A stretch of DNA of 64,000 bases. Origin: JBCBSZ01 sp039197885. GTDB lineage: Bacteria; Actinomycetota; Acidimicrobiia; Acidimicrobiales; Poriferisodalaceae. The stretch lies in assembly GCA_039197885.1 (NCBI GenBank), contig JBCCTY010000001.1, forward strand, positions 1 to 64,000, given 5' to 3'. How positions within the stretch are numbered: position 1 is the stretch's first letter; each line of letters opens with the position of its first letter. A program made the position numbers and the translations under genes. The notes beneath the pieces were generated by a model. That model was not told where the DNA came from. It was given only the letters and a program-made list of their open reading frames with translations, and did no database searches. Below, piece by piece: positions 56,724 to 64,000 of the stretch.

Positions 56724-58331
56724 ATGGTCTCTCACGTCGTCGTCGACGGATCGAACCTCGCCACCGAGGGGCGCAAGGTCCCGAGCCTCGCCCAGCTGCG
56801 CGACGCCGTCGCCGAGTTCCGGGCCGAGTTCGCCCCCGAGCAGTGCACCGTGATCGTCGACGCCACCTTCCCCAACCGGATCGATCCGAGCGAGGCCGAC
56901 GACTACCAGCGCGCCATCGACGAGAACGAGTTGCTGACCCCGCCAGCCGGAGCGGTCGGGCGCGGCGACGCCTTCGTGCTGCAGATCGCCGACAAGGCCG
57001 ACGCAGTCGTCCTCTCGAACGACTCGTTCCAGGAGTTCCACGGTGAGTACCGCTGGCTCTTCGCCGACGAGCGCTTGATCGGTGGCAAGCCGGTACCCGG
57101 CGTCGGCTGGGTCTTCGTCGAGCGAACGCCGGTCCGTGGGCCCCGCAGCCGTCGCGCCGTGCGCGAGGCCAAGGAGAAGGGCGCCAAGCAGTCGGAGCCG
57201 ACGAGCCGCGCGCCGGCCAGGAAGAAGAAGTCGTCGGCCAAGAAGGCAGCGGCAGAGCGATCGGCAGCTTCGACGGCCGGGAGCGACGAGGGCGACCAGC
57301 CCCGCCGTCGTCGTCGGTCGCGTCGCAAGCAGGCCGCTCCCGAGGTCGAGGCCGAGTCGAGCCCAGCCGCGGAGGATGCGGTCGAGCCGGACGGCGCCGA
57401 GGCCGCCGACGACGGGGCCTCGTCGGGCTCGGGCACGCGTCGCCGACGCCGTCGCCGTCGGTCGACCACGCGCACCGACGGCGCGGCCGACGTCGACACC
57501 GACGCCAGCGGCACCGATGCCGAGGCCGACGCCAGCGGTGGCCGCTCGGGCGGCAGGCGCCGGAGCGCGAAGAGCGAGCCGCTCAACGAGGTGTTGCCCT
57601 TCCTCGAGTTCGCCGGCGCGAACCCGCCGGGCGCCGAGGTCGACGGCGTGGTGGAGCGCTTCTCGTCGCACGGTGCCTACGTGCTGGTCGACGCGGTGCT
57701 CTGCTACATCCCGCTGAAGTCGATGGGCGACCCACCGCCGAACCGGGCCCGCGACCTGTTGACCAAGGGCGAGACGCAGCGGTTCGTCGTCGACAGCGTC
57801 GACGCCCCGAACCGCGGCGTCGACCTCGCTCTGCCCGGCTTCCGTCAATCCGACGACGGACCGGACGACCTTGATCTGGACGAGCCCGACGACGGTGACG
57901 TCGTCGACTCGTCCTCCTCGACCCCTGACACTGGGAGCACAGCAACGATGGCAGCAAAGAAGAAGGCGTCGGCCAAGAAGGCCGCCACCAAGAAGAAGGC
58001 CGCCGCCAAGAAGGCGCCGGCGAAGAAGAAGGTGGCAGCGAAGAAGGCCCCGGCCAAGAAGAAGGTCGCGGCGAAGAAGAAGGTCGCCGCGAAGAAGGCG
58101 CCGGCGAAGAAGAAGGTGGCAGCGAAGAAGGCCCCGGCGAAGAAGAAGACCGCAGCGAAGAAGGCCACCTCGAAGAAGAAGGCCGCCACCAAGCGGGCCC
58201 CGGCCAAGAAGAAGGCCCCGGCGAAGAAGAAGACCGCTGCGAAGAAGGCCCCGGCGAAGAAGAAGACCGCCGCCAAGAAGGCGCCGGCGAAGAAGAAGGC
58301 GGCAGCGAAAAAGCGCTCCGCTCGCCGCTGA
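56724..58331 (+). CDS. NYN-domain ribonuclease with S1-like domain and histone-H1-like tail
   Basis: 535 residues in three parts. Residues 1-150: NYN/Zc3h12a-like nuclease, with VVVDGSNLATEGR, TVIVDATFPNRI, ADKADAVVLSNDSFQEF and the late GWVFVERTPV. About 150-290: Arg/Glu-rich disorder. About 290-370: OB/S1-like RNA-binding domain (GAEVDGVVERFSSHGAYVLVDAVLCYIPLKSMGDP). The last 127 residues are tandem AAKKAPAKKK-type units like HupB or H1 tails. An RNA-processing enzyme bound to nucleic acid is inferred. An in-frame ATG at 57948 could also start a separate tail protein. Confidence 0.8.
   Translation: MVSHVVVDGSNLATEGRKVPSLAQLRDAVAEFRAEFAPEQCTVIVDATFPNRIDPSEADDYQRAIDENELLTPPAGAVGRGDAFVLQIADKADAVVLSNDSFQEFHGEYRWLFADERLIGGKPVPGVGWVFVERTPVRGPRSRRAVREAKEKGAKQSEPTSRAPARKKKSSAKKAAAERSAASTAGSDEGDQPRRRRRSRRKQAAPEVEAESSPAAEDAVEPDGAEAADDGASSGSGTRRRRRRRRSTTRTDGAADVDTDASGTDAEADASGGRSGGRRRSAKSEPLNEVLPFLEFAGANPPGAEVDGVVERFSSHGAYVLVDAVLCYIPLKSMGDPPPNRARDLLTKGETQRFVVDSVDAPNRGVDLALPGFRQSDDGPDDLDLDEPDDGDVVDSSSSTPDTGSTATMAAKKKASAKKAATKKKAAAKKAPAKKKVAAKKAPAKKKVAAKKKVAAKKAPAKKKVAAKKAPAKKKTAAKKATSKKKAATKRAPAKKKAPAKKKTAAKKAPAKKKTAAKKAPAKKKAAAKKRSARR
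57948..58331 (+). repeat. Lys/Ala/Pro-rich repeat tail, possible separate H1-like protein
   Basis: From ATG 57948 the frame reads AAKKKASAKKAATKKKAAAK and continues as about a dozen degenerate AAKKAPAKKK-type units up to RSARR. At the DNA level these are short AAGAAGGC-rich repeats. GGGAG lies 11 bases before the ATG, so internal initiation is conceivable but weak. Confidence 0.6.
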
Positions 58332-58335
58332 GGTC

Positions 58336-58341
58336 TAACGT
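58336..58341 (+). promoter_or_regulatory. Possible -10 box for leaderless xth transcript
   Basis: TAACGT is followed by seven bases and GTG 58349, just 17 bases after the previous stop, with no ribosome binding site. This fits a leaderless start for xth. Confidence 0.45.
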
Positions 58342-58348
58342 CTCCCGG

Positions 58349-59122
58349 GTGCGCATCGCGACCTGGAACGTGAACTCGCTGCAGGCTCGCCTCGAGCGGG
58401 TCGAGCACTGGTTGTCCAGTGCTCGGCCCGACGTGGTCTGCCTGCAGGAGACGAAGCTCGCCGACGACGCCGTGCCCGCCTTGGCCTTCCAGGCCCTCGG
58501 CTACGACTGCGTCCACCACGGAGAAGGCCGCTGGAACGGCGTCGCGATCCTGTCCAGGGTCGGCATCGACGACGTCGTGAGCGGCTTCGCCGAGGGCATC
58601 GAACCCGACACCGACGCGCGCCTCGTCACCGCGACCTGCGCTGGCGTGCGCGTCACGTCGGTCTACGTCCCCAACGGACGGTCGGTCGACGACGACCACT
58701 ACCGCTACAAGCTCTCCTGGCTCGCGCGACTCCGCGAGCATCTCGATGCGACCTCGAGCCCGGACGACGACGTGGTCGTGCTGGGTGACTGGAACGTCGC
58801 GCCGACCGACGACGACGTGTGGAGCCCCGAGCAGGTCCACGGCTCGACGCACATCACCGCGCCCGAGCGCGACGCCGTCGAGGCCCTGCGTGACTGGGGG
58901 CTCGTCGACGTGTTCCGCCGGCACCACCCCGAGACCGGGCTCTACTCGTGGTGGGACTACCGACGGGGTGACTTCCACCAGCGCAAGGGTCTGCGCATCG
59001 ACTTCGCGCTCGCGTCGACGTCGGTGGTCGAGCGCACCGAGTTCGTCGTGATCGACCGCAACGCCCGGAAGGGCAAGCAGCCGTCCGATCACGCGCCCGT
59101 CGTGCTCGATCTCGCCGCATGA
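58349..59122 (+). CDS. xth: Exodeoxyribonuclease III (AP endonuclease)
   Basis: 257 residues; removes abasic sites and 3' blocks in base-excision repair. Family motifs: IATWNVNSLQARL, VVCLQETKLAD with the metal-binding Glu, SVYVPNGR, VVLGDWNVAPTDDDVW, GLRIDFALAS and the final QPSDHAPVVLDL with the catalytic His. Length matches the family. It overlaps the thioesterase start by four bases. Confidence 0.94.
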   Translation: MRIATWNVNSLQARLERVEHWLSSARPDVVCLQETKLADDAVPALAFQALGYDCVHHGEGRWNGVAILSRVGIDDVVSGFAEGIEPDTDARLVTATCAGVRVTSVYVPNGRSVDDDHYRYKLSWLARLREHLDATSSPDDDVVVLGDWNVAPTDDDVWSPEQVHGSTHITAPERDAVEALRDWGLVDVFRRHHPETGLYSWWDYRRGDFHQRKGLRIDFALASTSVVERTEFVVIDRNARKGKQPSDHAPVVLDLAA

Positions 59123-59829
59123 GCATGTCGGCCGACGGGCACGGCCCGGACCCCGCGCACGTCGTGGCCGAGTGGGCCGAGAGCACCGATCGGCCGGGGA
59201 CCGAACGCGATGTCGCGCTCCTCGCCGTGGCCGAGGCGACGCGCCGGCTGGTCCATCGACTCCACGCCACCGAGGCGCCGCTCGAGGTGCTCGACGGCCT
59301 CGCGACCGCGATCTCGGGCATGGCCCGGCTCGTCGAGGCCCACCCCCAGGGCCGGCTCTACGAGGGCTTCGCCGAGGCCTCCACAGCCGGCGCACCGACG
59401 GCCTTCTTCGAGTTCAGCCCCATCATCGGGCGGGCCAACCCGCTCGCTCCGCCGCTGGCCATGCGGGTCGACGACGACGTCGTCCACTGCACGGGCAGCT
59501 TCGGGAACGCCTACGAGGGCCCGCCGGGCCACGTGCACGGCGGCTACATCGCCGCCGCCTTCGACGAGCTCCTCGGCATGGCCCAGAGCCTCACCGGCAA
59601 CCCGGGCATGACCGGCACGTTGACGGTGCGCTACCGCACGCCGACACCGCTCCACACCGAGCTGCGGCTCGTGGGTGCCGTGGACCGAGTCGAGGGACGG
59701 AAGATCTTCACCTCCGGCCGCATGTACGCCGGTGACCGGCTCACGGCCGAGGCGGAGGGCGTCTTCGTGTCGATCGATCGGGCTCGCATGGCGGCGCTGG
59801 CCGAGGAGCGGGCCGCCCTCGAGCCCTGA
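59119..59829 (+). CDS. Hotdog-fold acyl-CoA thioesterase, PaaI-like
   Basis: 236 residues. The C-terminal hotdog domain has GPPGHVHGGYIAAAFDELLG, MTGTLTVRYRTPTPLHTELRL and KIFTSGRMYAGDRLTAEAEGVFVSI, as in 4HBT/PaaI thioesterases of actinobacteria. The first 90 residues are helical and not part of the fold. Substrate unknown. Confidence 0.85.
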   Translation: MSMSADGHGPDPAHVVAEWAESTDRPGTERDVALLAVAEATRRLVHRLHATEAPLEVLDGLATAISGMARLVEAHPQGRLYEGFAEASTAGAPTAFFEFSPIIGRANPLAPPLAMRVDDDVVHCTGSFGNAYEGPPGHVHGGYIAAAFDELLGMAQSLTGNPGMTGTLTVRYRTPTPLHTELRLVGAVDRVEGRKIFTSGRMYAGDRLTAEAEGVFVSIDRARMAALAEERAALEP

Positions 59830-59841
59830 GGGTCGCGGTAC

Positions 59842-61527
59842 TCAGCCACACATGCCGAGCGCATCGGCGAGCGGGCCGCCGTAGCGGTCGAGCGAGGCGG
59901 CGCCCCAGCCGGTGCGGCGTCCGAGGTCGGCGACGTCGGACGGCGGGTCCTCGGCCAACGACCGCACGAGCGCGTCGTCGGCGATGACCTCCGGCAGGCA
60001 TCGGGCCTGCTCGGCGAGCTCGGCCCGCCAGGCGAGGACGGCGGCGTGACGCTGCCGGACGGCCGGCTGGTGGTGGGGGCCGAGCGCCGTCCGACATCGC
60101 TCGAGCTCGACGCGCCAGGGGGCGGGCGGTGTGGGTGTGGGCGCGGACCGGAGCTCGCTCACCCACGGGGACGGACCGGTCTCGACGGTGCTCGTCGCAG
60201 TGCGCCGGACCTCGGTCCACGACAGGTGCAGACGATCGATGGCACGCGTCATCGCGACGTAGAGCAACCGGCGCTCCTCGTCGAGCTCGTCCGGCGACGA
60301 GGCGTTGCGGTGGGGCACGCGTCCGTCCTCGACCCCGGCGAGCACCACCTCGGGCCACTCGAGCCCCTTCGCGGCGTGGAAGGTCGCGACCACGACCCCG
60401 TTGTCGTCGGAGCCCGGGACGGCGACGGGCACGCCGGCGGCCCCGCAGGCAGCGCGGAGCTCGTCGGCGTGGGCGCGGGTGCGTGTGAGCACGGCGAGGT
60501 CGCGGTGCTCGCGTCCAGCGGCACGGGCGGCCGTGAGGACGGCCACGATCCCCGTCCGTTCGTCGTCGCCATCCGCGAACTCGTGGAGGATCGGCTCGTC
60601 GCCGTCCCGGACGGTCCGTGGTGGCGTGCGTCCGAGCACCGAGGCAGCGGCCTCGACGACCGGCCGCGTGCAGCGGTAACTGGTCGTGAGCTCCACGGTC
60701 TCGAGACCGGGTACCTCCCGGTCGAGCCCGACCAGCACGCCGCGCTCGGCGCCGTTCCACCCGTAGATCGACTGGTCGGGGTCGCCCACGACGGTGAGCG
60801 AGGTGTCGTCGTCGAGGAGCGTCTCGAGCACCTCGAGCTGACCCGGGTTGACGTCCTGGAACTCGTCGACGAAGAGCTCGCGGAATCGCCATCGCTGGGC
60901 TCGACCGAACTCGGGATCGTCGCGCAGGGCGGCGACCCAGGCGGCGAGGAGGTCGTCGAAGTCGAGCAGGCCGCGGCGGGTCTTCCAGTCGGCGTAGTCG
61001 CCCAGCAGCCGGGCGATCTCACCGGGATCGACCACGGTCGGACGTCGGGCGTCGCGAGCCGCCTCGGCGTAGTCGTCGGCCTGGACTCGTCGGGCGCCGG
61101 CCCAGGCCCACTCGGCGAGCACCGACGGTCGCACCGATCGGTCGAGCCCCGGTGCGACGTGGTCGAGCGCCTCGCCCGGATCGGTGAGGACCTTCGGCTC
61201 GGCACGGCGCTGGTCGACGGCACGCTGGCGGAGCTGGGTCATGGCGAGGCCGTGGAAGGTGCCGACCGACGCACCCTCGACGCCGAGCGCCGCCAGGCGG
61301 CGGCGCAGCTCCCCGGCGGCCCGCCGGGTGAAGGTGACGACGAGGACGCGGGACGGGCCGACCCCGCCGGCCACCCGCCACGCCACCCGGCGGGTCAGCA
61401 CCCGGGTCTTGCCCGACCCGGGTGGGGCCAGGATGCGGAGTCGGGCCGCAGGGTGGGCGACCGCTGCCGTCTGGGCGTCGTCGAGGCCCGGACCGACCGG
61501 GGGAGCGGGTGCCGACGACATGCCCAC
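59842..61527 (-). CDS. UvrD/PcrA-like superfamily 1 helicase with HRDC-like end
   Basis: 561 residues. Motif I APPGSGKTRV (34-43), Ia VVTFTRRAAGELRRRL, motif II FVDEFQDVNPGQ, motif III VGDPDQSIYGWNGAE, motif IV TTSYRC, motif V VVATFHAAKGLEWPEVVLAG and motif VI RRLLYVAMTRAIDRLHL. The C-terminal part (QRHAAVLAWRAELAEQARCLPEVIADDALVRSLAEDPP) is HRDC-like, a combination seen in UvrD2-type actinobacterial helicases, though this protein is shorter. Role in DNA repair is likely. Confidence 0.9.
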   Translation of the reverse strand: MGMSSAPAPPVGPGLDDAQTAAVAHPAARLRILAPPGSGKTRVLTRRVAWRVAGGVGPSRVLVVTFTRRAAGELRRRLAALGVEGASVGTFHGLAMTQLRQRAVDQRRAEPKVLTDPGEALDHVAPGLDRSVRPSVLAEWAWAGARRVQADDYAEAARDARRPTVVDPGEIARLLGDYADWKTRRGLLDFDDLLAAWVAALRDDPEFGRAQRWRFRELFVDEFQDVNPGQLEVLETLLDDDTSLTVVGDPDQSIYGWNGAERGVLVGLDREVPGLETVELTTSYRCTRPVVEAAASVLGRTPPRTVRDGDEPILHEFADGDDERTGIVAVLTAARAAGREHRDLAVLTRTRAHADELRAACGAAGVPVAVPGSDDNGVVVATFHAAKGLEWPEVVLAGVEDGRVPHRNASSPDELDEERRLLYVAMTRAIDRLHLSWTEVRRTATSTVETGPSPWVSELRSAPTPTPPAPWRVELERCRTALGPHHQPAVRQRHAAVLAWRAELAEQARCLPEVIADDALVRSLAEDPPSDVADLGRRTGWGAASLDRYGGPLADALGMCG

Positions 61528-61591
61528 AACGTACCGACGGGGTGTGTCGCGCCGGGGGAGGCCACCGGCCCGAGCGGGGAACGTCGGGCGC

Positions 61592-61936
61592 TCAGGCCCA
61601 GCCGAGCTCGTCGAGGCGGTCGTCGTCGATGCCGAAGTGGTGGGCGACCTCGTGGATGACCGTGATGCGCACCTGCTCCACGATGTCGTCCTCGGTGGCG
61701 CAGAAGTCGAGGAGCGACGACCGGTAGATGCTGATCTTGTCGGGCAGCACGCCGTGGTAGCCGCCGTCGCGCTCGGTCAACGGGATCCCCTCGTAGAGGC
61801 CGAGGAGGCCGGGCTCGGGTGGGCGCTCCACGACGGTCACGACGACGTTGTCCATCCGCTCCCACAGCGCGTCGGGGATCTCGTCGAGCGCCCGCCCGAC
61901 CAGCTCCTCGAAGCGCTCCCGCGAGACGTCCAGCAC
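61592..61936 (-). CDS. Minimal zinc metallopeptidase-like protein
   Basis: 114 residues with the zincin motif IHEVAHHFGIDDDRLDELGW (94-113): two His and a third ligand downstream. It matches the small metallopeptidase family PF06262, common in actinobacteria, for which no substrate is known. Upstream helix DVSRERFEELVGRALDEIPD and YRSSLLDFCATEDDIVEQVR are typical. Confidence 0.88.
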   Translation of the reverse strand: MLDVSRERFEELVGRALDEIPDALWERMDNVVVTVVERPPEPGLLGLYEGIPLTERDGGYHGVLPDKISIYRSSLLDFCATEDDIVEQVRITVIHEVAHHFGIDDDRLDELGWA

Positions 61937-61958
61937 GCTGGCGAGCGTACGGCCTGAC

Positions 61959-61964
61959 TACCAT
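61959..61964 (+). promoter_or_regulatory. Possible -10 box for leaderless PH-domain gene
   Basis: TACCAT, then seven bases and ATG 61972, with no ribosome binding site between. It lies in the 35-base gap between divergent genes, which leaves little room for a leader. Confidence 0.5.
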
Positions 61965-61971
61965 CCCCGCG

Positions 61972-62586
61972 ATGGGCTTCCCGGAGAGCAACCTCAACGA
62001 GGGCGAGGAGCTCGCGCTCGACCTCAAGCCGCACTGGTGGGTGTTCGCCCTCCCGGGCGCCTCGCTGGTGGGGTTGATCGCGCTGCTGCTCGTCGTGACC
62101 GCGACGACCGACGTCGCCGCGCTCCAGGTGGTCGTCGTCCTCGTGATCGTGGGCGTCCTCGGGTGGATCGCCGTGAGGTACTCCCAGTGGGTCACGACGG
62201 CCTTCGTGGTGACGAATCGCCGCCTGATCTACCGGAGCGGCGTCGTGACCAAGTCGGGCATCGAGATCCCGCTCGACCGGGTCAACAACGTGATCTTCCG
62301 CCAGACCGTCTTCGAGCGGCTGCTCGGTGCCGGTGACCTCATGATCGAGTCGGCGGGCGAGAGCGGGCAGCAGCACTTCCACAACGTCCGCAAGCCGAAC
62401 GCCGTGCAGAACGAGATCTATCGGCAGATGGAGGAGCTCGAGCGCGGCCGCATCACCCCGGTCGCTGCACCGGTCGAGGAGTCCATCCCCGACCAGATCG
62501 CCCAGCTCGCCCGCCTGCGCGACGAGGGCGTGCTCACCCAGGACGAGTTCGAGACCAAGAAGCGAGACCTCCTGGACCGGATGTGA
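61972..62586 (+). CDS. Membrane protein with bacterial PH-like and SHOCT domains
   Basis: 204 residues. Two hydrophobic helices (FALPGASLVGLIALLLVVTA and LQVVVVLVIVGVLGWIAV), then WVTTAFVVTNRRLIYRSGVVTKSGIEIPLDRVNNVIFRQTVFERLLGAGDLMIESAGESG, a bPH2 domain, and at the end IPDQIAQLARLRDEGVLTQDEFETKKRDLL, a SHOCT segment. Role at the membrane unknown. Overlaps the next start (GTGA). Confidence 0.88.
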   Translation: MGFPESNLNEGEELALDLKPHWWVFALPGASLVGLIALLLVVTATTDVAALQVVVVLVIVGVLGWIAVRYSQWVTTAFVVTNRRLIYRSGVVTKSGIEIPLDRVNNVIFRQTVFERLLGAGDLMIESAGESGQQHFHNVRKPNAVQNEIYRQMEELERGRITPVAAPVEESIPDQIAQLARLRDEGVLTQDEFETKKRDLLDRM

Positions 62587-63287
62587 CCGACGTACGGGTG
62601 GTCAGCCTGGTCCCGTCGGTCACCGAGACACTGCACGCCTGGGGCCGCGAGGCCGTCGCCTGCACCCGCTTCTGCGAGCGCGACGACCTGCCCCACGTGG
62701 GCGGCACCAAGAACCCCGACGTCGCGGCGATCGTCGAGCTCGCGCCCGACCTGGTCGTGGTCGACGCCGAGGAGAACCGCCGCGAGGACGCCGAGGCGTT
62801 GCGAGCCGCCGGTCTGGAGGTGCACGTCCTCCACGTCCGGTCGCTCGCCGACGTCGACGAGCAGCTCCCGCGCCTCTCCGTCGCCGTCGGTGCCGATCCG
62901 CTCGCCGGCGACTCCGTGGTCCCGGCTCCGGTGGAGGCCCGGCTCCGGGCGGTCGTGCCGATCTGGCGTCGCCCGTGGATGACGATCGGTCCGGCCACCT
63001 ACGGCGCCTCCCTGCTCCGGGCGGTGGGCGTCGAGGTCGTGCCGGGAGACCGTGGCGACTACCCCGAGGCCGAGCTCGACGAGCTCGCAGCGCTCTCGCC
63101 CGACCTGCTGCTGGTCCCCGACGAGCCCTACGCCTTCTCCGAGCGTCACCGCGACGAGCTCGAGGTGGTCGCGCCGGTCACCTTCGTCGACGGCAAGGAC
63201 CTGTTCTGGTGGGGAGCGCGCACCGCCGGGGCGATCCACCGGCTCGGAGAGCTCGTCGCCGGGCTCCACGCGCGGCCACTCACCTGA
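62583..63287 (+). CDS. Helical-backbone metal receptor (BtuF/TroA-like), no export signal
   Basis: 234 residues of the fold used by vitamin B12 and siderophore binding proteins: VVSLVPSVTETLHAWG, GTKNPDVAAIVELAPDLVVVDAEENR, YGASLLRAVGVEVVPGD and ELAALSPDLLLVPDEPYAF. It lacks a signal peptide or lipobox and has no transporter genes next to it, so it is likely cytoplasmic. A link to cobalamin for the mutase 60 kb away is only speculation. Confidence 0.8.
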   Translation: MTDVRVVSLVPSVTETLHAWGREAVACTRFCERDDLPHVGGTKNPDVAAIVELAPDLVVVDAEENRREDAEALRAAGLEVHVLHVRSLADVDEQLPRLSVAVGADPLAGDSVVPAPVEARLRAVVPIWRRPWMTIGPATYGASLLRAVGVEVVPGDRGDYPEAELDELAALSPDLLLVPDEPYAFSERHRDELEVVAPVTFVDGKDLFWWGARTAGAIHRLGELVAGLHARPLT

Positions 63288-64000
63288 TGCGCGCGCCGGT
63301 CGGCGGGCACGAGCTCGAGTACGAGACCTTCGGCGACCCGGCTGCACCGACCTTCGTGCTCCTGAACGGCCTCGGCAGCCAGCTGATCGCCTCGCCGTCG
63401 GGCCTCTGCGAGCAGCTCGCGGTCGAGGGGTTCCACGTCGTGCGCTACGACCACCGCGACGTCGGCCGGTCGACCCGGTCGCAGGTGCCACCGCCCGGGC
63501 TCGGCGCCGTGCGTGCGGCCATCCGTCGGGGCGAGGTGCCCGACCTCCCGTACACGCTGTCCGACCTCGCCGCCGACGCCGTGGGCCTCCTCGACCACCT
63601 CGGTGTCGAGCGGGCGCACGTCTCGGGGGTCTCGATGGGCGGGATGGTGGTGCAGCACCTCGCCATCGAGCACCCCGATCGCCTGATCTCGGCGACATCG
63701 ATCATGTCGACGACGGGCGCCCGCGAGGTCGGCGCGCCCACCGAGGAGGCCTGGGCGGCGCTCACGTCGATACCGCCCGCCGACCGGGACGGCCACGTCG
63801 AGCACGCGGTGCGGACCGGCCGGGTCCTCGCGGGGCCGCACTTCGACCCGGTCGTCGCCCGTCGGCGGGCCGAGGAGGCCTTCGACCGGTCGTACCGACC
63901 GGACGCCGCCGTCTTCCAACTCGCCGCGATCTGGGCGTCGGGCGACCGGACCGACCGCCTGCGCGGCGTCGAGGTGCCCTTCCTCGTGATCCACGGCCGG
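63287..64000 (+). CDS. Alpha/beta hydrolase, 3' end outside window
   Basis: The ATG at 63287 shares a base with the preceding stop and the frame stays open to the window end (238 codons). Features are the oxyanion stretch VLLNGLGSQLIASP, VVRYDHRDVGRSTR, the nucleophile elbow GVSMGGMVVQHLA, a helical lid, and VPFLVIHGR where the acid strand begins. The order and YDHRDxGRS phrase resemble esterases related to RdmC. Catalytic His lies beyond the window. Confidence 0.87.
   Translation, partial: MRAPVGGHELEYETFGDPAAPTFVLLNGLGSQLIASPSGLCEQLAVEGFHVVRYDHRDVGRSTRSQVPPPGLGAVRAAIRRGEVPDLPYTLSDLAADAVGLLDHLGVERAHVSGVSMGGMVVQHLAIEHPDRLISATSIMSTTGAREVGAPTEEAWAALTSIPPADRDGHVEHAVRTGRVLAGPHFDPVVARRRAEEAFDRSYRPDAAVFQLAAIWASGDRTDRLRGVEVPFLVIHGR

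Overview
The window is GC-rich throughout and reads as chromosome of a high-GC actinomycete (Actinomycetota; an acidimicrobial-type lineage is possible but not provable here). Supporting signs are the fused multifunctional 2-oxoglutarate dehydrogenase (kgd type), a WhiB protein, many GTG starts, a lysine/alanine-rich histone-H1-like tail, and several TAnnnT boxes 6-7 bases before a start codon, as expected for leaderless mRNAs. It has three parts: left host chromosome (1 to about 8.3 kb), an apparently complete 44-kb tailed-phage prophage (about 8.3 to 52.1 kb), and right host chromosome (about 52.2 to 64 kb). No gene-free stretch exceeds 300 bases; the longest is 9267-9484, which holds repeats. 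I saw no rRNA, no complete tRNA, no CRISPR array and no insertion sequence.

Left host part: the end of an adenylylsulfate kinase gene, then a tight operon for a B12-dependent acyl-CoA mutase (small B12-binding subunit, large catalytic subunit, MeaB-like GTPase) coupled to a thiolase, a small flavin/F420-type oxidoreductase and a TetR regulator. A palindrome overlapping the -10 box of the operon is the obvious candidate operator. The mutase lacks the residues that recognise methylmalonyl-CoA, isobutyryl-CoA or 2-hydroxyisobutyryl-CoA, so its substrate is unknown. A small zinc-finger protein and the ABC-F protein EttA follow on the minus strand.

Prophage: a tyrosine integrase lies at the left edge and a small HTH regulator at the right edge. 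Almost all lytic genes run on the minus strand from right to left: control region (51.8 kb); many tiny overlapping early genes; DUF5131 protein; two DNA methyltransferases; RuvC-like resolvase, WhiB and RecB/Cas4-like nuclease; DUF3987 helicase-like protein; HNH nuclease; small and large terminase; portal, prohead protease and HK97-type capsid; connectors; tail tube protein; tail assembly chaperone with a likely -1 frameshift; tape measure; tail hub and adhesin-like proteins; a G8/beta-helix protein; a protein with twelve 20-residue repeats; amidase endolysin and holin-like proteins; and finally a plasmid/ICE-like module (FtsK-like translocase with an HNH-like tail, membrane protein, ribbon-helix-helix protein, lytic-transglycosylase-like protein). 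A few genes face the other way and are candidates for lysogenic expression: the integrase, a two-gene ribbon-helix-helix operon with a near-consensus promoter, a protein made of four 23-residue repeats, two other small proteins and the right-end HTH protein. Exact attachment sites could not be found.

Right host part: kgd, a HAD hydrolase, an unusual NYN-ribonuclease/S1-like/H1-tail protein, exonuclease III, a thioesterase, a UvrD-like helicase with an HRDC-like end, a minimal zinc metallopeptidase, a membrane PH-domain protein, a metal-receptor-fold protein and the start of an alpha/beta hydrolase.
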